Shown here: piece by piece, positions 1-5,681 of the stretch
Layout: every line of letters starts with the position of its first letter
Numbering within the stretch: position 1 is the stretch's first letter
Source of the DNA: Methylobacter sp.
GTDB lineage: Bacteria; Pseudomonadota; Gammaproteobacteria; Methylococcales; Methylomonadaceae
Reading direction: 5' to 3'
NCBI GenBank assembly: GCA_003158415.1
Contig: PMJA01000146.1
Location: 1 to 5,681, forward strand
DNA: 5,681 nt
The notes under the pieces: model-generated
Database searches by the model: none
The model's input: only the letters and a program-made list of their open reading frames with translations
What the model was told of the DNA's origin: nothing
Translations under genes and position numbers: made by a program

Positions 1-2397
1 CGCAGAAAAGTGACGGAAATCAAGCAGGCGAGTGTGCCCGGCAGTTCAACCAAAACCATCAGCGTTGAAGTCCGTAAAAAGAAGACTTATATAAAACGTG
101 AAGTTACGGAGGCTGAAGCGCCCAAGCATGAAGAGCCGCTCCAGCCTGTTCATGTAGAACCGAAACCGGTAGTCGATGTGCCGATAATAACAGCCGAAGC
201 GCCGGTAGTTGCTGTTGACTTGACGCCCAAAGATGTCGTTAATATTGAGCCGGAAGTTCAATTTGTCGTTGAAGTTGAAGTTGAAGTTGAAGCGGATGTG
301 GATGTTGATTCTCAAGCTAAATTCGATGCCTTAAAAGTTAAGGAAGAAAAGAAAATCAAGCAGGAAAAGTCGAACAAGGTCAAGGAAACCGAAGAAGCCA
401 AAAAGAAGCTGCAAGAAAAGGAGCATCGGCTTGAAGAATCGATCAAAAAGAATGCCGACAAAGTAAGGCAGCAGGCGGCTGTCAAGCAGGAAACGCTGCA
501 CAGGAAAAAGCAGGACGAAGGCGGCTCGCGCTCATCAGGTAAAGACGCCAAAAGAGGCAAGAAAAAAGGCAAGCAACCTCAGCGCGCCCATGTACAGGCC
601 GAAGGTAAGCATCAATTTGAAATGCCGGTTGCGCCTATAGTCCATGAAGTCTCAATACCAGAAATGATCATTGTGTCTGATCTCGCCCAGAAAATGAGCG
701 TTAAAGCGGCAATGGTTATCAAGCATTTGATGAAACTGGGTATTATGGCGACCATCAACCAAAGCATAGACCAGGAAACAGCGGTTATTTTGGTTGAGGA
801 AATGGGCCACAAAGCCATTATGCAGAGTGATGATGATCTTGAGCAGGAAATGCTGGCTGAAGCGCAGATAGAAGATACCCGTATCGAAATGCCGCGTGCG
901 CCGATAGTCACCATCATGGGTCATGTCGATCACGGTAAAACCTCGTTACTGGATTATATACGCAAAACGCGGGTTGCCGCCGGCGAAGCGGGCGGTATTA
1001 CCCAGCATATTGGGGCTTATCAGGTAAAAACAGATCACGGATCGGTAACCTTTTTAGATACACCGGGCCATGCTGCGTTTACAGCGATGAGAGCCAGAGG
1101 CGCGGACGTGACCGACGTGGTCATTGTTGTAGTCGCGGCTGATGACGGTGTGATGCCGCAAACCAAAGAGGCGGTTGAGCATGCGAAAGCGGCCAATGTG
1201 CCGATTATCGTCGCCATCAATAAAATCGACAAGCCTGACGCTAATCCCGACAAGGTGATGCAAGAGCTGTCAGTCATTGGCGTTTTGGCGGAAGAGTGGG
1301 GCGGCGATGTGCAGTTCCTGAAAATTTCGGCGAAAACCGGTGCAGGTATTGATGAGCTCATTGAATCCTTAATTGTACAGACTGAAATTCTGGAATTAAA
1401 AGCCCCTGTTGAAGGCGCAGCATCCGGTATCGTGATCGAATCGAGACTGGATAAGGGGCGCGGCGCTGTCGCAACGGTGTTGATACAAAAAGGCACGTTG
1501 GAAAGCGGACAGATGGTATTGTGTGGTCAGCAATATGGCCGTGTCCGGGCGATGTTTAACGAGAACGGTAAGGCGATTAAAGAGGCCGGGCCCTGTGCGC
1601 CGGTTGAAATTCTGGGCTTGTCGGGTACGCCGTTTGCCGGTGATGAATTCCTGGTGGTACAAAACGAACGTATTGCCAAAGATTTGGCCAAGCATCGTGA
1701 AGACCGCAAAAAATTCAGCAAACATGCCGCACAACAAGCCTCTAAACTGGACGAAGTATTTTCCAGAATGGCGACCGGTGAACTGGCTTGCGTCAATCTG
1801 GTTATCAAAACCGACGTGCAAGGCAGTTTGGAAGCATTACGCGGCTCCCTAATGGCATTGTCCAATGAAGAAGTCGAAGTGAAGGTTGTGTTCGGCGGCG
1901 TAGGTGGTATTAATGAAGGTGACGCCAATCTGGCATTAGCTTCGGGTGCCATTCTGATGGGCTTTAATGTCCGTGCCGATGCGACGGCCAGAAAGCTGAT
2001 TGAAGAAAAAGGCATAGACCTGCATTACTACAGCATCATTTATGAAGCGATAGATGAAGTCAAAAAAGCCATCAGCGGCATGTTGGCGCCTGAAATCAAA
2101 GAACAGATTGTAGGGCTTGCCGAGGTTCGTGACGTCTTTAAATCACCCAAGTTCGGCGCGGTTGCCGGATGTATGGTGATTGACGGCACGGTTAAGCGTA
2201 ACCTGCCTATCCGCGTATTGCGCAACAACGTGGTCATTTATGAAGGACAGCTGGAATCGTTACGCCGTTTTAAAGATGATGCCGCTGAAGTTAAAATGGG
2301 AATGGAATGCGGTATCGGGGTAAAAAATTACAACGATGTCCAACCGGGCGACCAGATCGAAGTGTTTGAGCGTATAGAAATCAAGCGGGAACTGTAA
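1..2397 (+). CDS. infB: Translation initiation factor IF-2, 5' partial
   Basis: IF-2 is the cytoplasmic GTPase that delivers initiator fMet-tRNA to the 30S subunit and promotes 50S joining. The frame is open from base 1. The GTG at base 10 is not the start: the preceding codons (Arg-Arg-Lys) and what follows align with the E. coli segment around residue 60 (LTLQRKT, then SVQIEVRKKRTFVKR, here [14 protein letters not shown]), so roughly 50-60 codons lie upstream. Visible layout: a charged, low-complexity linker rich in Val/Glu and then Lys/Glu (about 30-600), the second IF2_N domain (about 622-816), and the G domain with G1 GHVDHGKT (919-942), G2 GGITQHIG (991-1014), G3 DTPGH (1057-1071), G4 NKID (1219-1230) and G5 SAK (1327-1335). 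Domains II, III and the C1/C2 fMet-tRNA-binding region follow, ending in [17 protein letters not shown]. There are 798 visible codons against 890 in E. coli, and no frameshift. rbfA follows after 4 bases. Identification is near certain. Confidence 0.98.
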   Translation, partial: RRKVTEIKQASVPGSSTKTISVEVRKKKTYIKREVTEAEAPKHEEPLQPVHVEPKPVVDVPIITAEAPVVAVDLTPKDVVNIEPEVQFVVEVEVEVEADVDVDSQAKFDALKVKEEKKIKQEKSNKVKETEEAKKKLQEKEHRLEESIKKNADKVRQQAAVKQETLHRKKQDEGGSRSSGKDAKRGKKKGKQPQRAHVQAEGKHQFEMPVAPIVHEVSIPEMIIVSDLAQKMSVKAAMVIKHLMKLGIMATINQSIDQETAVILVEEMGHKAIMQSDDDLEQEMLAEAQIEDTRIEMPRAPIVTIMGHVDHGKTSLLDYIRKTRVAAGEAGGITQHIGAYQVKTDHGSVTFLDTPGHAAFTAMRARGADVTDVVIVVVAADDGVMPQTKEAVEHAKAANVPIIVAINKIDKPDANPDKVMQELSVIGVLAEEWGGDVQFLKISAKTGAGIDELIESLIVQTEILELKAPVEGAASGIVIESRLDKGRGAVATVLIQKGTLESGQMVLCGQQYGRVRAMFNENGKAIKEAGPCAPVEILGLSGTPFAGDEFLVVQNERIAKDLAKHREDRKKFSKHAAQQASKLDEVFSRMATGELACVNLVIKTDVQGSLEALRGSLMALSNEEVEVKVVFGGVGGINEGDANLALASGAILMGFNVRADATARKLIEEKGIDLHYYSIIYEAIDEVKKAISGMLAPEIKEQIVGLAEVRDVFKSPKFGAVAGCMVIDGTVKRNLPIRVLRNNVVIYEGQLESLRRFKDDAAEVKMGMECGIGVKNYNDVQPGDQIEVFERIEIKREL
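268..291 (+). repeat. In-frame GTTGAA hexanucleotide repeat (4 copies) in infB
   Basis: Four perfect tandem copies of GTTGAA encode (Val-Glu)x4 in the linker of IF-2. They are followed by a degenerate Val-Asp continuation (ADVDVD, 292-309). The repeat is 6 bp, so gain or loss of a copy keeps the frame and only changes linker length. The linker is poorly conserved in IF-2 proteins, so it should tolerate such changes. Confidence 0.85.
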
Positions 2398-2401
2398 GTT
2401 T

Positions 2402-2800
2402 ATGGCAAAAGAATTTGGCCGTAATGCGCGCGTTTCCTCGCAGATGCAAAAAGAGTTGTCGTTAATTTTGCAGCGGGATATTGACGATTCCCGCCTGGGT
2501 TTCGTCACTATTAATGAAGTGGTGGTGACTAAAGATTTGGCCGTGGCAAAAATATATGTCACGGTGCTCAATGTTGACGAGCCGGGTAAACGCGCCAATG
2601 TTAAATTGCTTAACGAATTGGCGCCGATGATACGGCACGAATTGGCAAAAAGAATGCGCTTAAGGCATATTTCAACCTTGCGTTTTCATTACGATGATTC
2701 CTTCGATACCGGTATGCGGGTGGCGGAGTTATTAAGCGAAGCGAGCAAGCCCTCCGACTCTGCTCAGGACAGGCAGGAGCCGGATAAGCCTGATGCATGA
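2402..2800 (+). CDS. rbfA: 30S ribosome-binding factor RbfA
   Basis: RbfA is a small KH-fold protein that binds the immature 30S subunit near the 5' end of 16S rRNA and supports its late maturation, notably in the cold. The 132-residue product starts MAKEFGRNARVSSQMQKEL, close to E. coli MAKEFGRPQRVAQEMQKEI, and keeps the family landmarks DSRLGFVT (29-36), AKIYVTVLN (49-57), IRHELAKRMRLRH (77-89) and the Phe-His-Tyr-Asp strand before SFDTGMRV. Length fits the family (E. coli 133). At the helix-kink-helix, where E. coli has Ala-Ser-Gly, this protein has Leu73-Ala74-Pro75. The tail after about residue 112 is acidic, Pro/Ser/Asp-rich and seems to derive partly from a dispersed repeat (2749-2774). 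The start lies 4 bases after the infB stop with no strong ribosome-binding site (GCGGGA at 2385-2390 is the best), so coupling to infB translation is likely. The stop overlaps the truB start. Confidence 0.97.
   Translation: MAKEFGRNARVSSQMQKELSLILQRDIDDSRLGFVTINEVVVTKDLAVAKIYVTVLNVDEPGKRANVKLLNELAPMIRHELAKRMRLRHISTLRFHYDDSFDTGMRVAELLSEASKPSDSAQDRQEPDKPDA
2749..2774 (+). repeat. Dispersed-repeat-like sequence forming the RbfA C-terminal tail
   Basis: The segment around GACTCTGCTCAGGACAGGC resembles a small dispersed repeat I recall from many proteobacterial genomes (consensus near CTTCGACTCCGCTCAGGAC followed by AGGC). Read on the minus strand it gives CPEQSRRA, a peptide often met in spurious ORFs over that repeat. 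Here it is translated in frame as RbfA residues about 116-125, in the non-conserved tail. The family assignment rests on memory of the consensus; only a genome-wide copy count would settle it. Confidence 0.45.
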
Positions 2801-3723
2801 GTAAACGCAAGTCCGGACGCAATGTCCACGGCATCATACTGTTGGATAAGCGCCTGGGCGTATCGTCAAACAGGGCGCTGCAGGAAGTCCGGCATTTGTT
2901 CAATGCCAATAAAGCGGGTCATACCGGCAGTCTTGATCCATTGGCGACCGGTTTGTTGCCGCTGTGTTTCGGCGAGGCCACCAAAGTCTCTGCGTTGATG
3001 CTGGATGACAACAAGCGTTATCAAGTCGTCGTTCAGTTGGGCGTGATGACTGATACCGGCGATGCAGAAGGTCGTGTAATCGAAACCAAGCCGGTGCCTA
3101 ATGTATCGGTGGACGAGATGTTGACCTGTTTGCAACAGTTTACCGGGGCAATCAATCAGGTTCCACCCATGTATTCGGCATTAAAGCATAACGGTAAAAA
3201 GCTTTATGAATTGGCGCGCGAGGGTAAAATTATCGAGCGCAAAGCCAGGCGCATCACGATATTTGAGCTGAAGCTGTTAGCCAGTTCGCTGTCGGGAGCG
3301 GACAGAAACGATCAGTTAACACTGGAAGTATTCTGTTCCAAAGGCACTTATATCCGGTCACTGGCCGAGGATATAGGCCACAGCTTAGGCTGTGGCGGAA
3401 CGGTGCTGGCCTTGCGGCGATTGGAAGCGGGTCAATTTAATATTGCGCAGGCCAGAACCATCGGGCAGTTGACGGCGATGACTGAGCAGGACTTGTTTAA
3501 CGCATTGATTGCCGTCGACCAGCCGTTGGCGGCGTTGCCGGAAGTTCAGTTGTCCGACGAACACGCTGTTGCCATAAAATACGGGCAAACTATCCATCTG
3601 GCTCCCTGTACTCTGGAAGGAGCGGTGCGACTGTATCACACCGGCGCTTTTTTAGGCTTGGGAGAAATGGGTTTGGATGGTAAAATAGCCCCGAAAAAGT
3701 TATTCAATATTAACAACGAGTAG
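2797..3723 (+). CDS. truB: tRNA pseudouridine(55) synthase TruB
   Basis: TruB converts U55 in the T-loop of tRNAs to pseudouridine and acts as a tRNA-folding chaperone in the cytoplasm. The 308-residue protein has the TruB catalytic signature AGHTGSLDPLATGLLP with the catalytic nucleophile Asp47 (codon 2935-2937), Tyr75 in the KRYQV strand stacking on the target base, PPMYSALKHNGKKLYELAR, CSKGTYIRSLAEDIG and a C-terminal PUA-like domain ending GLGEMGLDGKIAPKKLF. Length fits the family (E. coli 314). The start is the ATG of an ATGA overlap with the rbfA stop, which implies translational coupling; an alternative ATG at 2793 is out of frame. An SD-like GGATA at 2782-2786 is weak. One oddity: motif I reads LDKRLGVSS, with Arg19 where E. 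coli and most pseudouridine synthases have Pro. All other key residues are present, so the enzyme is probably active. Confidence 0.97.
   Translation: MSKRKSGRNVHGIILLDKRLGVSSNRALQEVRHLFNANKAGHTGSLDPLATGLLPLCFGEATKVSALMLDDNKRYQVVVQLGVMTDTGDAEGRVIETKPVPNVSVDEMLTCLQQFTGAINQVPPMYSALKHNGKKLYELAREGKIIERKARRITIFELKLLASSLSGADRNDQLTLEVFCSKGTYIRSLAEDIGHSLGCGGTVLALRRLEAGQFNIAQARTIGQLTAMTEQDLFNALIAVDQPLAALPEVQLSDEHAVAIKYGQTIHLAPCTLEGAVRLYHTGAFLGLGEMGLDGKIAPKKLFNINNE
3377..3396 (+). other. Intragenic hairpin in truB
   Basis: GCCACAGC (3377-3384) and GCTGTGGC (3389-3396) are perfect inverted arms around a TTAG tetraloop. They encode the GHSLGCGG turn of TruB, which is conserved in protein sequence (GEKLGCGA in E. 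coli). The structure may therefore be a by-product of codon choice. No T-run follows, so it is not a terminator. Confidence 0.5.
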
Positions 3724-3743
3724 AAACGCGCTAAAACGTTTCT
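3722..3743 (+). other. Hairpin over the truB stop codon
   Basis: AGAAACG (3722-3728) and CGTTTCT (3737-3743) form a 7-bp stem with an 8-base loop beginning within the truB TAG. A T·G pair could extend it by one. The following bases (GTAACAAATATT) are not a T-run, so an intrinsic terminator is unlikely. It is the first of three hairpins in the truB-rpsO gap and may only protect or punctuate the 3' end of the truB message. Confidence 0.4.
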
Positions 3744-3790
3744 GTAACAAATATTGATTTCTACACCCTAACGTGGAAATCAATGTACCT

Positions 3791-3808
3791 AGCTGTCATT
3801 AGACGGCT
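3791..3808 (+). promoter_or_regulatory. Leader hairpin with 16S-like G·U/G-C step (candidate S15 contact)
   Basis: AGCTGTC (3791-3797) pairs with GACGGCT (3802-3808) around an ATTA tetraloop; the single wobble is T3794·G3805. Together with the neighbouring C3793-G3806 pair this gives 5'-GG opposite 5'-CU, the same arrangement as the G666·U740/G667-C739 motif S15 contacts in 16S rRNA helix 22. A T-rich tract (3808-3822, interrupted by C and A) follows. That also makes a weak intrinsic terminator or attenuator a possible alternative reading. Confidence 0.45.
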
Positions 3809-3828
3809 TTCATTTTAATTTTAATCTT

Positions 3829-3833
3829 AGGGA
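3829..3833 (+). promoter_or_regulatory. rpsO ribosome-binding site
   Basis: AGGGA lies 6 bases before the ATG at 3840. It is a modest match to the anti-Shine-Dalgarno and is followed by AT-rich sequence. Most of it is complementary to the loop of the upstream 14-bp hairpin, so access may be regulated. Confidence 0.65.
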
Positions 3834-3839
3834 TTATAA

Positions 3840-4109
3840 ATGCCATTTACAGCAGAACAAAAAAAAGCGGTTGTCGAAGCTTATCGCCAATCAGAAACCG
3901 ATACCGGTTCGCCTGAAGTACAAGTTGCCTTGTTAACCGCGCATATTACTCATTTAACACCACACTTTGCCGCTCACAAAAAAGACAATCATTCCCGTCG
4001 TGGTTTGTTGCGCATGGTTAACCAACGCCGTAAGCTGCTGGATTATCTTAAAAATAAAGACAGTGCCCGTTATCGTTCATTGATTGAGCGTTTAGGTTTG
4101 CGTAAGTAA
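3840..4109 (+). CDS. rpsO: 30S ribosomal protein S15
   Basis: S15 is a primary 16S rRNA-binding protein that organises the central-domain three-way junction of the 30S platform and contributes to an intersubunit bridge. The 89-residue product has exactly the family length. It carries [13 protein letters not shown] (21-33), [15 protein letters not shown] (46-60), QRRKLLDYL and the C-terminal IERLGLRK. Counting Met as 1, residues matching the RNA contacts known in Thermus S15 are present: Thr22, Gly23 and Gln28 for the junction, and His42, Asp49 and Ser52 for the G·U/G-C site. The start matches E. coli at MPFTAEQ/MSLSTEA and has AGGGA upstream. It follows truB after a 116-base structured leader and precedes pnp, the standard context. 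Autoregulation through the leader is likely. Confidence 0.98.
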   Translation: MPFTAEQKKAVVEAYRQSETDTGSPEVQVALLTAHITHLTPHFAAHKKDNHSRRGLLRMVNQRRKLLDYLKNKDSARYRSLIERLGLRK

Positions 4110-4138
4110 AAAGTCTCCAAAAAACGGTACAGCTGTAG

Positions 4139-4164
4139 GTCGGGTTAGCGATGTCTAACCCGAC
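4139..4164 (+). repeat. Palindromic dispersed-repeat-like element between rpsO and pnp
   Basis: GTCGGGTTAG (4139-4148) and CTAACCCGAC (4155-4164) form a perfect 10-bp stem with a CGATGT loop. The leading TGTAGGTCGGGTTAGCG resembles REP-like palindromes I recall as abundant in several environmental gammaproteobacteria, often next to genes and sometimes linked with RAYT transposases. Its position, 30 bases after the rpsO stop, is where E. coli has a terminator and the RNase III-cut pnp leader. No T-run follows (ACACCCCTTC), so it is not a canonical intrinsic terminator, but it could stabilise the rpsO 3' end or act as a processing site. Repeat-family membership is from memory. Confidence 0.6.
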
Positions 4165-4180
4165 ACACCCCTTCAAATAA

Positions 4181-4195
4181 CCTTTACACAAAGGA
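4181..4195 (+). promoter_or_regulatory. pnp ribosome-binding site inside a short hairpin
   Basis: AAAGGA (4190-4195) is a good Shine-Dalgarno 8 bases before the GTG at 4204 and fixes the start. CCTTT (4181-4185) pairs with AAAGG (4190-4194) around ACAC, so the site lies in a weak 5-bp hairpin that could dampen initiation. Confidence 0.6.
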
Positions 4196-4203
4196 ACCCT
4201 ATA

Positions 4204-5681
4204 GTGAATCCTATTAGGAAAGAATTTCAGTACGGCGATAAACTCGTTACGCTAGAAACCGGTGAAATAGCGCGTCAAGCAGACGGCGCTGTCATAATTG
4301 ATGTCGATGGTACATCACTGCTAGTCACCGTCGTTGGTAAAAAAGAAGCTAATGGAGGCGATTTTTTTCCATTAACGGTTAATTATCAGGAAAAAGCTTA
4401 TGCAGCGGGCAAAATACCCGGCGGCTTTTTCAAGAGGGAAGGACGGCCCAGCGAAAAAGAGACTTTAACGTCAAGATTGATTGATCGGCCTATACGCCCA
4501 CTATTTCCTGAAGGCTATACCAACGAAGTTCAGATTATTGCGACAGTTATCTCGTTGAATCCTGATGTTGATCCTGAAATCCCGGCCCTGTTAGGCGCTT
4601 CCGCTGCGTTGGCAGTGTCTGGCCTGCCTTTTAACGGCCCGATAGGTGCCGCTTGCGTCGGTTATAAAGATGGCGCGTATTTAATCAATCCGTCGCCTAC
4701 GGCTTTAAAAGACTCTGAATTAACGCTGGTTGTAGCCGGTACTGCGCATGCCGTATTGATGGTTGAATCGGAAGCGATCGGTCTTTCTGAAGAAATCATG
4801 TTAGGCGCGGTATTGTTTGGTCACGAACAAATGCAGATCGCCATTAATGCCATTAATGAGTTTGCAGCAGATGCAGGCACTGGTGTCGTTGAATGGGTAG
4901 CCCCAACCGCAAATGCGGAATTGGTCGAATTAGTTACACAAGAAGTTGAAGCAGGCATTAAATCAGCCTATCAAGTGGCTGAAAAACTGGTTAGACAAGA
5001 ACAGCTAAAAGCCATTAGGACTGCCGTTGTTGAAAAACTGACGGCGCAAGGCGGTTATGCCGAAAACGACATACGCGGCATTATCGAGCACCTGGAATAC
5101 CGCATCGTGCGTAACGCCATTCTTAATGAAGGCAAACGTATTGACGGCCGGGCTTTAGACAAGATCAGACCTATTTCTATCAGAACGGGTGTATTGCCCA
5201 GAACGCACGGTTCCGCCTTGTTTACGCGCGGCGAAACGCAAGCCTTGGTGGTGGCAACATTGGGTACAGCCCGTGATGCACAAATCATTGATGCTTTGGC
5301 CGGTGAATATAAAGAACCGTTCATGCTGCATTACAACTTCCCTCCGTACAGTGTCGGTGAGACGGGTTTTGTCGGTTCGCCAAAACGTCGTGAAATCGGA
5401 CATGGTCGTTTGGCAAAACGTGGCGTAGCCGCTGTTTTACCTAACATGGAAGAATTTCCTTATACCATACGCGTGGTTTCTGAAATTACAGAATCCAACG
5501 GTTCCAGCTCTATGGCTTCGGTCTGCGGCAGCAGCTTGGCGTTAATGGATGCAGGCGTGCCGATTACATCACCGGTTGCGGGTATCGCAATGGGCTTGAT
5601 TAAAGAAGGCGACAGCTTCGCGGTTTTATCTGACATCATGGGTGATGAAGATCACTTAGGCGATATGGACTTTAAAGTAAC
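4204..5681 (+). CDS. pnp: Polynucleotide phosphorylase, 3' partial
   Basis: PNPase is a trimeric 3'-5' phosphorolytic exoribonuclease that releases nucleoside diphosphates, and in many bacteria a degradosome partner of RNase E. From a GTG start, 492 codons are open to the window edge (E. coli has 711). [20 protein letters not shown] matches the E. coli N-terminus. Seen: the first RNase PH domain with [20 protein letters not shown] and [10 protein letters not shown] (75-84), where E. coli has FFRR at the channel neck; the all-helical middle domain; and the second RNase PH domain with [17 protein letters not shown] (His400), [13 protein letters not shown] and [13 protein letters not shown]. Asp483, Asp489 and Lys491 correspond to the E. 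coli metal and catalytic residues Asp486, Asp492 and Lys494. The KH and S1 domains would lie beyond the window. The start is supported by AAAGGA at 4190. No frameshift is seen. In E. coli, pnp is autoregulated through RNase III cleavage of its leader; no long RNase III stem is visible here. Confidence 0.98.
   Translation, partial: MNPIRKEFQYGDKLVTLETGEIARQADGAVIIDVDGTSLLVTVVGKKEANGGDFFPLTVNYQEKAYAAGKIPGGFFKREGRPSEKETLTSRLIDRPIRPLFPEGYTNEVQIIATVISLNPDVDPEIPALLGASAALAVSGLPFNGPIGAACVGYKDGAYLINPSPTALKDSELTLVVAGTAHAVLMVESEAIGLSEEIMLGAVLFGHEQMQIAINAINEFAADAGTGVVEWVAPTANAELVELVTQEVEAGIKSAYQVAEKLVRQEQLKAIRTAVVEKLTAQGGYAENDIRGIIEHLEYRIVRNAILNEGKRIDGRALDKIRPISIRTGVLPRTHGSALFTRGETQALVVATLGTARDAQIIDALAGEYKEPFMLHYNFPPYSVGETGFVGSPKRREIGHGRLAKRGVAAVLPNMEEFPYTIRVVSEITESNGSSSMASVCGSSLALMDAGVPITSPVAGIAMGLIKEGDSFAVLSDIMGDEDHLGDMDFKV

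Larger units (their letters stand above)
3751..3833 (+). promoter_or_regulatory. Probable S15 autoregulatory leader of rpsO (pseudoknot)
   Basis: Seen: arms 3751-3764 and 3773-3786 form a 14-bp stem (two G·U pairs, otherwise Watson-Crick) with loop ACCCTAAC (3765-3772). Six loop bases, CCCTAA (3766-3771), are perfectly complementary to TTAGGG (3827-3832), which overlaps the rpsO Shine-Dalgarno. Pairing them gives an H-type pseudoknot: a 14-bp stem 1, a 6-bp stem 2, single-base L1 and L2 (3765 and 3772), and a 40-base L3 that holds the hairpin at 3791-3808. One base is a common length for an L1 crossing a 6-bp deep groove. Known: in E. coli, S15 represses its own mRNA by binding a pseudoknot that includes the ribosome-loading site. 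Inference: this leader does the same job, sequestering or trapping the SD when S15 is in excess. No convincing sigma-70 promoter was found here, although E. coli has one upstream of rpsO. Confidence 0.6.

Noticed and set aside
10..12. GTG at base 10 as the infB start codon.
   Set aside because: The frame is open to base 1, the codons before it match the E. coli IF-2 interior, no Shine-Dalgarno precedes it, and the N-terminal domain would be missing.
1523..1852. 109-codon + strand open frame overlapping infB in another frame.
   Set aside because: The Trp/Arg-rich composition is typical of a shifted reading of a conserved gene; it has no independent support.
1527..2015. 162-codon open frame on the minus strand within infB.
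   Set aside because: It lies wholly antisense to the conserved domains II-III of IF-2, its product is a low-complexity Ser/Leu/Ala-rich shadow, and no family is recognised.
2610..2909. Minus-strand open frame across the rbfA-truB junction.
   Set aside because: It is a shadow ORF. It contains CPEQSRRA, a hallmark of reading through a dispersed repeat, which supports the repeat rather than a gene.
3751..3786. Intrinsic terminator after truB.
   Set aside because: The stem is strong but AT-rich in its lower part and is followed by GTACCTAGC rather than a T-run; the complementarity of its loop to the SD is a better explanation.
3724..3839. Sigma-70 promoter for rpsO.
   Set aside because: TTGATT at 3755-3760 resembles a -35 box, but no acceptable -10 box lies 16-18 bases downstream and the bases are explained by the 14-bp hairpin. 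A promoter may exist but cannot be supported by eye.
4128..4137. Perfect 10-bp palindrome TACAGCTGTA.
   Set aside because: It has no loop, so it cannot form a simple RNA hairpin, and no operator family is recognised. It probably just abuts or belongs to the neighbouring palindromic repeat.
5189..5428. 79-codon + strand open frame within pnp.
   Set aside because: It is out of frame with the highly conserved second RNase PH domain of PNPase, whose own frame is uninterrupted.
1..5681. A new defence, mobile or biosynthetic system, or a CRISPR array.
   Set aside because: Every sizeable coding region is a recognised housekeeping gene in conserved order; there are no regularly spaced repeats and no integrase or transposase.

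Overview
This window is a stretch of the conserved gammaproteobacterial translation and RNA-decay operon, with all genes on the + strand in the order infB (5' end missing) – rbfA – truB – rpsO – pnp (3' end missing). The proteins are very close to their Escherichia coli counterparts, and the order matches the classic nusA–infB–rbfA–truB–rpsO–pnp cluster. The moderate GC content, the dispersed-repeat types present and the protein character suggest an environmental gammaproteobacterium. A methanotroph-like Methylococcales member is my guess, from general familiarity only; nothing in the window is diagnostic.

Layout. Positions 1-2397 encode translation initiation factor IF-2; the true start lies upstream of the window. 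After 4 bases comes rbfA (2402-2800), a 30S maturation factor. truB (2797-3723), the tRNA U55 pseudouridine synthase, overlaps rbfA by 4 bases (ATGA). A 116-base untranslated leader (3724-3839) holds three consecutive hairpins ahead of rpsO (3840-4109, ribosomal protein S15). A 94-base gap (4110-4203) contains a perfect 10-bp palindrome of dispersed-repeat type and then the pnp ribosome-binding site. pnp (from 4204, GTG start) encodes polynucleotide phosphorylase and runs off the window just after its catalytic Asp/Lys residues.

How the genes work together. IF-2 places initiator tRNA on the ribosome, RbfA and S15 serve 30S assembly, TruB modifies tRNA, and PNPase degrades RNA. The first three genes are tightly packed and probably translationally coupled. 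rpsO and pnp each sit behind a structured leader, as in E. coli, where S15 and PNPase control their own synthesis.

No new gene system is visible. The most interesting signal is in the rpsO leader. The 8-base loop of a 14-bp hairpin (3751-3786) is complementary over 6 bases to the rpsO Shine-Dalgarno region, with near-ideal H-type pseudoknot geometry. A second hairpin (3791-3808) carries the G·U/G-C pair step that S15 recognises in 16S rRNA. Together they look like a lineage-specific S15 autoregulatory RNA. Two dispersed-repeat-like sequences are also embedded in the operon: one is translated as the RbfA tail, the other lies between rpsO and pnp.
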